From Paenibacillus methanolicus (GTDB taxonomy: Bacteria; Bacillota; Bacilli; Paenibacillales; Paenibacillaceae), in NCBI RefSeq assembly GCF_008124765.1, contig NZ_VNHS01000019.1, forward strand, positions 1 to 64,000: a DNA stretch of 64,000 nt. Reading direction: 5' to 3'. Below the pieces are notes generated by a model that ran no database searches, was not told the DNA's origin, and saw only the letters and a program-made list of their open reading frames with translations. A program made the translations under genes and the position numbers. Of the stretch, positions 1 through 6,211 are shown one piece after another. The stretch's first letter is position 1. Each line of letters starts with the position of its first letter.

Positions 1-95
1 CCCCTGGAAGACGACCAGGTTGATAGGTTCGAGGTGGAAGCGCAGCAATGCGTGCAGCTGACGAATACTAATCGGTCGAGGGCTTATCCTAAAAG
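1..95 (+). rRNA. 23S ribosomal RNA, 3' end (partial)
   Basis: The first ~90 bases match the conserved 3' end of bacterial 23S rRNA, including the terminal block around 61-88 (ACTAATCGGTCGAGGGCTTA). The rest of the gene lies outside the window. The exact 3' end is approximate. No 5S rRNA gene follows before the first tRNA, which is unusual for a 23S-tRNA junction. Confidence 0.93.
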
Positions 96-158
96 ATTAA
101 ACCAGCTGAAGAAGATGTAAGTTTCGTATCCAGTTTTCAAGGTGCAACTAATAGCTGA

Positions 159-234
159 TGGCTTTTAGCTCAGCTGGGAGAGTGCCTGCCTTGCAAGCAG
201 GAGGTCAGCGGTTTGAACCCGCTTGGCTCCACCA
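159..234 (+). tRNA. tRNA-Ala (TGC), probably damaged
   Basis: The D arm, anticodon arm (loop CTTGCAA, anticodon TGC) and 3' acceptor strand with encoded CCA (232-234) are those of tRNA-Ala. The 5' acceptor strand (159-165, TGGCTTT) does not pair properly with the 3' strand (224-230, TGGCTCC): positions 1, 4 and 7 mismatch and three others are only G-U. The near-invariant C56 of the T loop is T. The G3-U70 alanine identity pair remains. It is either a decaying gene or a product of recombination with the 23S flank. Confidence 0.7.
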
Positions 235-252
235 ATTGCAACTTAGTTACGT

Positions 253-328
253 TCCCTGATAGCTCAGTTGGTAGAGCACTCGACTGTTAATCGAGTTGTC
301 ACAGGTTCGAGTCCTGTTCGGGGAGCCA
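253..328 (+). tRNA. tRNA-Asn (GTT)
   Basis: Full cloverleaf of 76 nt. Acceptor strand TCCCTGA pairs with TCGGGGA, the anticodon loop is CTGTTAA (anticodon GTT) and CCA is encoded at 326-328. It is the first intact tRNA of the array. Confidence 0.97.
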
Positions 329-334
329 TTTCAC

Positions 335-425
335 GGAGAGCTGTCCGAGTGGTCGAAGGAGCACGATTGGAAATCGTGTATACGCTAACCGCGTATCGAG
401 AGTTCGAATCTCTCGCTCTCCGCCA
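335..425 (+). tRNA. tRNA-Ser (GGA)
   Basis: Class II tRNA with a long variable arm. Acceptor strand GGAGAGC pairs with GCTCTCC, anticodon loop TTGGAAA gives GGA, and CCA is encoded. Confidence 0.97.
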
Positions 426-437
426 GATTATTTTCAA

Positions 438-512
438 GGCCCGTTGGTCAAGGGGTTAAGACACCTCCCTTTCACGGAGGTAACAGGGGTTCGAATCCCC
501 TACGGGTCACCA
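438..512 (+). tRNA. tRNA-Glu (TTC)
   Basis: Cloverleaf of 75 nt. Acceptor GGCCCGT pairs with ACGGGTC, anticodon loop CTTTCAC gives TTC, and CCA is encoded. Confidence 0.97.
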
Positions 513-521
513 CTTTTATAT

Positions 522-597
522 GGAGGCTTAGCTCAGCTGGGAGAGCATCTGCCTTACAAGCAGAGGGTCGGCGGTTCGATCCCGTCAGCCTCCACCA
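522..597 (+). tRNA. tRNA-Val (TAC)
   Basis: Cloverleaf of 76 nt. Acceptor GGAGGCT pairs with AGCCTCC, anticodon loop CTTACAA gives TAC, and CCA is encoded. Confidence 0.97.
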
Positions 598-614
598 TAT
601 ATGATTTCTAATGA

Positions 615-694
<80 letters not shown>

Positions 695-701
695 ATAATG
701 T

Positions 702-778
702 GGAGCCGTGGTGTAGAGGCCTAACATGCCTGCCTGTCACGCAGGAGACCGCGGGTTCGAATCCCGTCGGCTCCGCCA
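702..778 (+). tRNA. tRNA-Asp (GTC)
   Basis: Cloverleaf of 77 nt. Acceptor GGAGCCG pairs with CGGCTCC, anticodon loop CTGTCAC gives GTC, and CCA is encoded. Confidence 0.97.
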
Positions 779-801
779 TTATAACCTTTACAACTTCATA
801 T

Positions 802-877
<76 letters not shown>

Positions 878-884
878 GATTCAT

Positions 885-970
885 GGAGGATTAGCGAAGT
901 GGCCAAACGCAGCAGACTGTAAATCTGTTCTCGTGAGAGTTCGGTGGTTCGAATCCATCATCCTCCACCA
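885..970 (+). tRNA. tRNA-Tyr (GTA)
   Basis: Class II tRNA with a long variable arm. Acceptor GGAGGAT pairs with ATCCTCC, anticodon loop CTGTAAA gives GTA, and CCA is encoded. Confidence 0.97.
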
Positions 971-1011
971 GTTTTAAAAACGGCATCTTAGGCATTACTG
1001 GCAATGGCTTG

Positions 1012-1090
1012 TTCGATACATGGCCAAGCGGTAAGGAACGGGATTATGCTTCCTCAAAGCATAAGTTACCTACCTAGAGCCAGCCTTTGT
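1012..1090 (+). pseudogene. tRNA-Gln-like relic
   Basis: Between tRNA-Tyr and tRNA-Lys lies a stretch whose first part reads like a tRNA-Gln D arm (1023-1040, GCCAAGCGGTAAGGAACG). After that the similarity is lost. In place of a 5-bp anticodon stem there is an 8-bp perfect hairpin (1044-1051 with 1057-1064, loop CCTCA), and no T arm or CCA end is recognisable. It is most simply a decayed tRNA gene. A small structured RNA cannot be excluded. Confidence 0.4.
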
Positions 1091-1092
1091 AT

Positions 1093-1165
1093 GAGCCATT
1101 AGCTCAGTTGGTAGAGCACCTGACTTTTAATCAGGGTGTCGTAGGTTCGAGTCCTACATGGCTCA
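1093..1165 (+). tRNA. tRNA-Lys (TTT), CCA not encoded
   Basis: Cloverleaf with acceptor GAGCCAT pairing with ATGGCTC and anticodon loop CTTTTAA (TTT). The discriminator A1165 is followed by CTTTT. This is therefore the only intact tRNA in the array whose CCA is not encoded, and its end must be added by the nucleotidyltransferase. Confidence 0.95.
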
Positions 1166-1180
1166 CTTTTATCTTCATAT

Positions 1181-1266
1181 GCGGTTGTGGTGGAATTGGC
1201 AGACACGCTATCTTGAGGGGGTAGTGCCCACTGGGTGTATGGGTTCGAGTCCCATCAACCGCACCA
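1181..1266 (+). tRNA. tRNA-Leu (GAG)
   Basis: Class II tRNA. Acceptor GCGGTTG pairs with CAACCGC, anticodon loop TTGAGGG gives GAG, and CCA is encoded. Confidence 0.96.
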
Positions 1267-1275
1267 TCTTATTAT

Positions 1276-1362
1276 GCGGTCATGGCGGAATTGGCAGACG
1301 CGCTAGATTCAGGTTCTAGTGTCAGCAATGACGTGGAGGTTCAAGTCCTCTTGACCGCACCA
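1276..1362 (+). tRNA. tRNA-Leu (CAG)
   Basis: Class II tRNA. Acceptor GCGGTCA pairs with TGACCGC, anticodon loop TTCAGGT gives CAG, and CCA is encoded. It directly follows tRNA-Leu (GAG), with a 9-nt gap. Confidence 0.96.
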
Positions 1363-1366
1363 TTAT

Positions 1367-1441
1367 GCGGAAGTGGCTCAGCGGTAGAGCATCGCCTTGC
1401 CAAGGCGAGGGTCGCGGGTTCGATTCCCGTCTTCCGCTCCA
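1367..1441 (+). tRNA. tRNA-Gly (GCC)
   Basis: Cloverleaf of 75 nt. Acceptor GCGGAAG pairs with CTTCCGC, anticodon loop TTGCCAA gives GCC, and CCA is encoded. Confidence 0.97.
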
Positions 1442-1447
1442 TAATGC

Positions 1448-1524
1448 GCGCCCTTAGCTCAGCTGGATAGAGCGTTTGACTACGAATCAAAAGGCCGGGA
1501 GTTCGAATCTCTCAGGGCGCGCCA
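1448..1524 (+). tRNA. tRNA-Arg (ACG)
   Basis: Cloverleaf of 77 nt. Acceptor GCGCCCT pairs with AGGGCGC, anticodon ACG (first base normally edited to inosine), and CCA is encoded. Confidence 0.97.
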
Positions 1525-1532
1525 TTTTATTA

Positions 1533-1609
1533 CGGGATGTAGCTCAGCTTGGTAGAGCACCTGGTTTGGGACCAGGGGGTCGCATGTTCAAATCGTGTCA
1601 TCCCGACCA
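1533..1609 (+). tRNA. tRNA-Pro (TGG)
   Basis: Cloverleaf of 77 nt. Acceptor CGGGATG pairs with CATCCCG, anticodon loop TTTGGGA gives TGG, and CCA is encoded. Confidence 0.97.
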
Positions 1610-1617
1610 TCTTTATT

Positions 1618-1691
1618 GCGGGTGTAGTTCAATGGTAGAACTCCAGCCTTCCAAGCTGGTAGCGTGGGTTCGATTCCCATCACCCGCTCCA
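1618..1691 (+). tRNA. tRNA-Gly (TCC)
   Basis: Cloverleaf of 74 nt. Acceptor GCGGGTG pairs with CACCCGC, anticodon loop CTTCCAA gives TCC, and CCA is encoded. It is the last tRNA of the array. Confidence 0.97.
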
Positions 1692-1702
1692 TACTTAAAT
1701 CC

Positions 1703-1730
1703 AACTCTCTGCGATGCAGAGAGTTTTTTT
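1703..1730 (+). terminator. terminator of the rRNA-tRNA transcript
   Basis: A perfect 10-bp stem (1703-1712 with 1716-1725, loop GAT) runs straight into a T tract ending at 1730. It closes the tRNA array. Confidence 0.95.
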
Positions 1731-2038
1731 GTTATATTTGGACTTTTATCGACAAATCAAGGCGATTGGAGAAACTGGAGTCTGTCGGAGTGAATGAGAG
1801 AAGTGCGACAGACAGAAGTGACATGGAAATAAGCTAGTAAGAACAAACGAGTATCTGAAGTACTGGGGAACAGGAGCAATGGAAACAAACGCGGAATCAC
1901 AGAAGTAATAGGGTAACGGAATGTTCGAGTGACCGAGGAACAAAAGCAACCGGCAACAGGATCAGTTGGAACGAGACAGTGCGGCTGTGAAAGTTTATAA
2001 GCTGGAGTGAGGACAATACGCGCTATTGCGATACGGTG

Positions 2039-2070
2039 AGGCAGTTCAGGAAATCCTGGGCTGCCTTTTT
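2039..2070 (+). terminator. putative terminator in the spacer
   Basis: An extended stem (AGGCAG...CTGCCT with G-U pairs inside) with a very tight loop is followed by TTTTT. It implies that something upstream (1740-2038) is transcribed, although no gene is recognised there. Confidence 0.6.
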
Positions 2071-2274
2071 CGGTTGTGATCGAACGAGTAGGGAAGGGTT
2101 CTCAAGTTGTAACGGAGCAGTTGGACGGTAGAAACGATGGTTGGCGACACGTCTTGCCCGGAAGTAAGTCTTAAACCACTATGCTGCTCGCTACCCCATT
2201 AGCTATGGTTCAAAGCCTGGTCAGTTCGTATGCTAGTCGAGTTTTTTAGTAAATCAGGCTGTTTTCCTTGAAGT

Positions 2275-2296
2275 TCGCCATACTTTTGCCATGTTC
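2275..2296 (+). promoter_or_regulatory. shared element upstream of SPFH-rtcB block (copy 1)
   Basis: These 22 bases differ at one position from 13674-13695, which lies between the WYL regulator and the RlaP gene. Each copy holds two GCCAT direct repeats 11 bp apart (2277 and 2288 here). That is one helical turn, as expected for a dimer-bound operator. A GGCT-N-TTTT string also precedes both copies. Its role as an operator is inferred from position and conservation only. Confidence 0.55.
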
Positions 2297-2759
2297 AGCC
2301 AGAGCTAATCGAGCGACAATGAAAGAGAAGCAGAGGTGCAAGCGAACCGGGGCGGGAAGGTCGAAATCCTTCCGCAGTGCTTTGCCCGATTGGGTCGAAG
2401 TATGCTGTCGCTTGGTATCGTTGTTTTAACTGGGTTCGATTCCCGATCGCTGTGGAGCGAGAGTGGTACTATGCTACCGATATTCCAAATCGGCTAATTA
2501 ACTGAAAGGGATAGCGAGAGATTTCCAGCCTGCCCGAGAGGCGAGGCACGGGGACCGAGGCCAGCGGCTTGCGGATACCGGAAGCGGAAAAGACGTTCAT
2601 GAGGTTGCCTAGAGGAGCTTGGTTTATCAGCAGGGCAGTGAGGCTGTTGAGGCGCAAGCACGAGGAAGACCGAGTGAGCGCTGACCGTTCCTTAAGCAAG
2701 GCCCCGCCGAGGTTGCCGGGAAATCTCCGCGCTATACCGTCACGAAGGAGAGAAACGCG

Positions 2760-3884
2760 ATGATGTTTAACAAACATGTTTTGAAACCCGAGGAGCGCGG
2801 ATTGGTATTCCGCGACGGGCACTATATAAAAATGGCGAAGTCCGGCGTCGTGCGGTACTCGAAATGGAGAGGCGAGCAGATCGTTGTCGTGAAGGCAACG
2901 GAAGGTTTTCAGGTAGAAGGTTATGCATTGGAGTCGTTCCTTCATGACCCGGAGCTTTTTCAGGAGCTAGAAATCATCAATGTGCGCGATCATGAGCTGG
3001 TCTTGCATTACGAGAATGAACAGTTCAAGGCCGTGCTCCGGCCAGGGCGATATGCGTTCTGGAAGGGATTGCGCGAGCATCGGTTCGTGCGAGCGGATAT
3101 TCGGCAGCCAGAGCTTGGCGGCGAAATCGATCGTACGATCGTATCGAAGCTCGGCGTGCATGTGCAGGTACAGGACGTGGCAAGCCATGAACGAGGGTTT
3201 TTGTTTTACGACAACTTGCTGCAGCGAGAGTTGGTGCCGGGCAGGTATTACTTCTGGCGCGGTTCTGTCCAAACCGTGGTGCGGACCGTCGATATGCGGC
3301 AGCAGCAGATGGATCTGACGGGACAGGAAATGATGACGGAAGACAAAATTACGCTTCGGCTTAATTTCGTATGCCAGTATCGGATCGTCGACCCCATTCG
3401 TTTACTAGATATCAAGGGGTTCGAGGAGCAGCTGCACATCGAGCTTCAGCTGGTGCTGCGGCAATATGTGGGGACGCTGAAGCTGGACGATCTCCTCCGG
3501 ACGAAGCAGGAAGTCGCAGCGTTCGTGTTGACGAGGCTGAACGAGAAGAGCGGGGAATATGGACTGCGGTTCTTGTCGGCGGGCGTAAAGGATATCATTT
3601 TGCCAGGCGAGATTCGGGATATCCTCAACACCGTGCTGCTGGCGGAGAAGAAGGCGCAGGCCAACCTCATTACGCGCCGGGAGGAGACGTCTTCGACCCG
3701 TAGTTTGCTCAATACGGCGAAGTTGATGGACGAGAATCGCACGCTCTACCGGTTGAAGGAGCTGGAGTTTCTGGAGAAGATTTGCGAGAAAATCGGAACG
3801 ATCTCGCTCTCGGGCGGCAGCAACTTGCCGGAGCGTCTTGACGCGCTGCTCGGCTCCCGAATGGGCGAAGCGGACAGCAGGTAG
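2760..3884 (+). CDS. SPFH/band 7 (slipin-like) protein
   Basis: A 374-residue protein of the SPFH (stomatin/prohibitin/flotillin/HflK) superfamily. The middle part (about residues 120-290) carries the typical strand-helix pattern. It is followed by a helical C-terminal third (AEKKAQANLITRREETSSTR) that resembles the oligomerising coiled coil of stomatins. There is no obvious N-terminal membrane segment, unlike many slipins, so it may form soluble or peripherally bound assemblies. The start is set by AAGGAGAG 8 bases upstream of ATG 2760. It heads a block with RtcB, an AAA+ ATPase and KptA, which suggests a scaffold or quality-control role in RNA repair. That role is inferred; SPFH proteins have no catalytic activity of their own. 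Confidence 0.85.
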   Translation: MMFNKHVLKPEERGLVFRDGHYIKMAKSGVVRYSKWRGEQIVVVKATEGFQVEGYALESFLHDPELFQELEIINVRDHELVLHYENEQFKAVLRPGRYAFWKGLREHRFVRADIRQPELGGEIDRTIVSKLGVHVQVQDVASHERGFLFYDNLLQRELVPGRYYFWRGSVQTVVRTVDMRQQQMDLTGQEMMTEDKITLRLNFVCQYRIVDPIRLLDIKGFEEQLHIELQLVLRQYVGTLKLDDLLRTKQEVAAFVLTRLNEKSGEYGLRFLSAGVKDIILPGEIRDILNTVLLAEKKAQANLITRREETSSTRSLLNTAKLMDENRTLYRLKELEFLEKICEKIGTISLSGGSNLPERLDALLGSRMGEADSR

Positions 3885-3991
3885 GATCGGACTCAATTGG
3901 GCAAGAACAACTATAATGATTTTGCCCAGTTGACAGTTCTTAGGGGCTGCATTTAAGATTAACCTAATTACACGAAGGGAGGCTGATGAAC

Positions 3992-4072
3992 ATGATGACA
4001 CTTACTCGCATGAAAACAACCGCACAAGCGAATAACACATTTCATTGGTCTCCACGGACTTTTTGCATCTAG
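3992..4072 (+). CDS. small ORF (26 aa) with strong ribosome binding site
   Basis: GAAGGGAGG (3974-3982) lies 9 bases before ATG 3992. An in-frame ATG at 3986 would give 28 residues. The peptide begins MMTLTRMKTTAQANN and ends near a Cys (RTFCI). It resembles no family known to me. It sits between the SPFH gene and a strong terminator at 4132 that precedes rtcB. This is the layout of a leader peptide or a small partner protein. Coding status rests only on the ribosome binding site and position. Confidence 0.4.
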   Translation: MMTLTRMKTTAQANNTFHWSPRTFCI

Positions 4073-4131
4073 CGGACCCTCGATTGCGCGCGATTATCGC
4101 GTCGTATGAGGGTAAGCGATGGTTGCGTACG

Positions 4132-4165
4132 AAAGCCACGGACAATGAATGTCCGTGGCTTTTTT
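4132..4165 (+). terminator. terminator between SPFH gene and rtcB
   Basis: A perfect 12-bp stem (4132-4143 with 4151-4162, 7-nt loop) ends in a run of T to 4165. It should separate the SPFH transcript from rtcB, or act as an attenuator that is read through under inducing conditions. Confidence 0.9.
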
Positions 4166-4275
4166 GCGCGCAAATTTGGCGGACGGACGTGGGGATCAGG
4201 AAGGAAATAGGTGGATGGGATCGGAAGCCGCTCGAAATGGGCGCGGATGATTGACGAATAGAGCACGGTTATCAT

Positions 4276-4465
4276 GAACGAAGGGAACGCGCTGCACCGA
4301 TGTATCGGACTAGGAACGAAGGGAACGAGCCGCACCGATGTATCGGACTAGGTACGAAGGGAACAAGTTGCGTCGATGTATCGGACTAGGAACGAAGGGA
4401 ACGAGCTGCGTCGAGGTGTCGATTTGGGACGAAGTAAATGAACTGGCTCGACGTGTCGTCTAGCA
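4276..4465 (+). repeat. 38-bp tandem repeats with palindromic cores upstream of rtcB
   Basis: Units start at 4276, 4314, 4352, 4390 and 4428, exactly 38 bp apart. The first four begin G-A/T-ACGAAGGGAA, and the fifth is degenerate. Units 1 and 2 contain the perfect inverted repeat CCGATGTATCGG (4297-4308 and 4335-4346). Unit 3 has TCGATGTATCGG (4373-4384), and units 4 and 5 have eroded cores. The array lies 325-515 bp upstream of the rtcB start and after the terminator of the preceding gene. This position suits a multi-site operator, although a simple non-functional satellite is possible. Confidence 0.9.
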
Positions 4466-4671
4466 AACGAAACGATGATCCTGACCGACGGGGTATTGCT
4501 CAGACGCTGGAAGTTATGGAAGCTGGCGAGATTGTTTTGCGAGAGCAGTGCAGCGGTTGTGGAGGAGAAGAAGACATTGAACGGGGTTGGCTGTACGCGC
4601 GGCGGAGCATGAACAGAGACTAGCGAACGGACTGCGGCAGGATAGACAAAGCACGTAAATTACGCGGAGGA

Positions 4672-4854
4672 GTGAAGAACATGTTCGTTGTGAACGGGAT
4701 GAACGGTGGGGCTGCATACGGCAGCATGGCGGAAGAAAACAAGCGCGGCAACGCGACAATTTGGAGAAAGAACGAGAGGTTACGAACAGATGGAACAGAC
4801 GTTTTACAGGCAGGTGCAGCTTCCGGCGGGGACGGTACATGTATACGCGGGTGA
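4672..4854 (+). CDS. small ORF (60 aa) overlapping the rtcB start
   Basis: CGGAGGAG (4662-4669) precedes the CATGTTCG at 4671-4678 and gives start ATG 4681 in one frame and other downstream ATGs. An open frame ending at 4854 runs out of frame into the first 22 codons of rtcB (start 4790). It holds a Gly/Asn-rich sequence (VVNGMNGGAAYGSMAEENK) and matches nothing I recognise. The ribosome binding site is better than that of rtcB itself. Translation of this frame could therefore couple to, or hinder, rtcB initiation. It may equally be chance; the exact start is uncertain. Confidence 0.3.
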   Translation: MKNMFVVNGMNGGAAYGSMAEENKRGNATIWRKNERLRTDGTDVLQAGAASGGDGTCIRG

Positions 4855-6211
4855 TGAGCTGTACGGAGCTTTAGATTATAAAGTGTTCGAAATGGCGAAC
4901 AACAATTTGCAAATTCCGAACCAGGCGTACATGAGCTATACGCCCGACGTGCATGTCGGGGTCGGAACGTGTATTGGCACGACGGCGGTGTGGGAGTCGA
5001 AGAACGGCTATGTCTCACCATCCATCGTCGGGAGCGATATCGGGTGCGGCATGCGGGTACATGTGACGAACCTGACGCGGGAAGACGTGCAGGACGTCAA
5101 GCTGCGGCGGAAGCTTGTGCGGACGATCGAGAAATATTTGCCGGTCGAGGAGCATGCCAGAGGGCATTTCTCGGACATCCGGCTGGAGCATGTGGTGCAG
5201 AAAGGGCTGCACGGCTTGCCGAAGAAGTACATCCCGGACGGCTATACGCCGCGCAAGGCGACATCGCTGACGCATGTGGAGAGCAGCCGGTTTTATTTGG
5301 ACGAAGAGGCGCTGAACAAGTTCCCGGACATCATCTGGCACCGGTCGCATCGGCAGCTTGGGACGCTGGGCGGCGGGAATCATTTCGTGGAGCTGCAGGC
5401 GATCGAGATCGCGGAAGAGAACCACGACATCGCCGAACAGTGGGGATTGTTCGATGGCCAGGTCGTCATCATGATTCACTCCGGCTCGCGGGCATGGGGC
5501 GGCGCGGTTAGCCAGTACAATACGAGCGACATGGCGAAGATGATGAAAGCGGCTGGGTACGGTACGGCTGATCCGAAGCTGGTATACGCGGAGTTGGCCC
5601 ACCCGGTGGCGCAGACGTACGTGAACCTGATGTATTCGGCGCTTAATTACGCGGTCGTGAACCGGCATCTGATCGCGTACGGCGTGCGCGAGGCGTGCAA
5701 GGACGTGTTCGGGTCAAAGTTCGAGACGAAGACGCTGTACGATCTGATGCACAACTATGCGTGGGAAGAGCGGCACGGCGAGACGGATTATTTCGTCCAT
5801 CGGAAAGGCGCGACGCGGGCGCTGCCGGCCGGTCACCCGGATAATCCCGCGCCTTATGCGACGACCGGCCATCCGGCGCTGATCCCCGGCTCGATGGGAA
5901 CCGCATCTTACTTGATGGTGGGAGCGAGCGGCGGAGCTGCTAATTACTATTCGATATGCCACGGTGCAGGACGCATCCGTTCGCGGAGCGCGACGAAGCG
6001 GCTGGTTACGGTGGACGCGTTCGCCTCGGCGATGCGCGTAGGGACGGATGAGGAGATCGTCGTCAACCAAAGATCGCTGGAGACGATCCTGGATGAGTCT
6101 CCGCAAGCTTATAAGGATGTCGACCAGATTATCGACAGCGTCGTTGGCGCAGGGCTGGCCCAAGTGGTCGCCAAATGCAAGCCGCTTGCGACGGTGAAAG
6201 GGGCTTCATGA
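4790..6211 (+). CDS. rtcB: RNA-splicing ligase RtcB (copy 1)
   Basis: GTP- and Mn-dependent ligase that joins RNA ends carrying 2',3'-cyclic phosphate (or 3'-phosphate) to 5'-OH ends. The 473-residue length is close to the archaeal/long bacterial form. All active-site residues are visible: D83 and C86 (DIGCGM), N197-H198 (GTLGGGNHF), H230 (MIHSGSR), H321 (LMHNYA) and H391 in CHGAGR, the guanylylated histidine. Start ATG 4790 follows GAGAGG; frames starting further upstream add a Lys/Arg-rich tail not seen in the family. The stop overlaps the AAA+ start by 4 bases (ATGA), so the two are translationally coupled. A second, closely similar rtcB lies at 45428. No archease gene is visible nearby. 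Confidence 0.97.
   Translation: MEQTFYRQVQLPAGTVHVYAGDELYGALDYKVFEMANNNLQIPNQAYMSYTPDVHVGVGTCIGTTAVWESKNGYVSPSIVGSDIGCGMRVHVTNLTREDVQDVKLRRKLVRTIEKYLPVEEHARGHFSDIRLEHVVQKGLHGLPKKYIPDGYTPRKATSLTHVESSRFYLDEEALNKFPDIIWHRSHRQLGTLGGGNHFVELQAIEIAEENHDIAEQWGLFDGQVVIMIHSGSRAWGGAVSQYNTSDMAKMMKAAGYGTADPKLVYAELAHPVAQTYVNLMYSALNYAVVNRHLIAYGVREACKDVFGSKFETKTLYDLMHNYAWEERHGETDYFVHRKGATRALPAGHPDNPAPYATTGHPALIPGSMGTASYLMVGASGGAANYYSICHGAGRIRSRSATKRLVTVDAFASAMRVGTDEEIVVNQRSLETILDESPQAYKDVDQIIDSVVGAGLAQVVAKCKPLATVKGAS

Larger units (their letters stand above)
1731..2759. other. gene-poor 1-kb region between tRNA array and RNA-repair block
   Basis: No open frame here has a ribosome binding site and a convincing product. 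The stretch holds a terminator-like hairpin with a U-tract (2039-2070), a 22-bp element shared with the WYL/RlaP intergenic region (2275-2296), a hairpin around 2355-2378 and a lone T-arm-like string near 2431-2446. The part from ~2300 to 2743 would be a long untranslated leader of the SPFH gene if transcription starts near the shared element. Its GC content is high for plain spacer, so a structured RNA is possible but unproven. Confidence 0.5.

Noticed and set aside
2431..2446. T-arm-like string GGGTTCGATTCCC suggesting another tRNA
   Set aside because: No matching acceptor strand, D arm or anticodon arm can be paired around it.
2469..2945. 158-codon minus-strand frame overlapping the SPFH start
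   Set aside because: No ribosome binding site, no domain, and it overlaps a well-supported gene start.
4276..4465. CRISPR array
   Set aside because: The 38-bp units are head-to-tail without unique spacers and there are no cas genes in the window.
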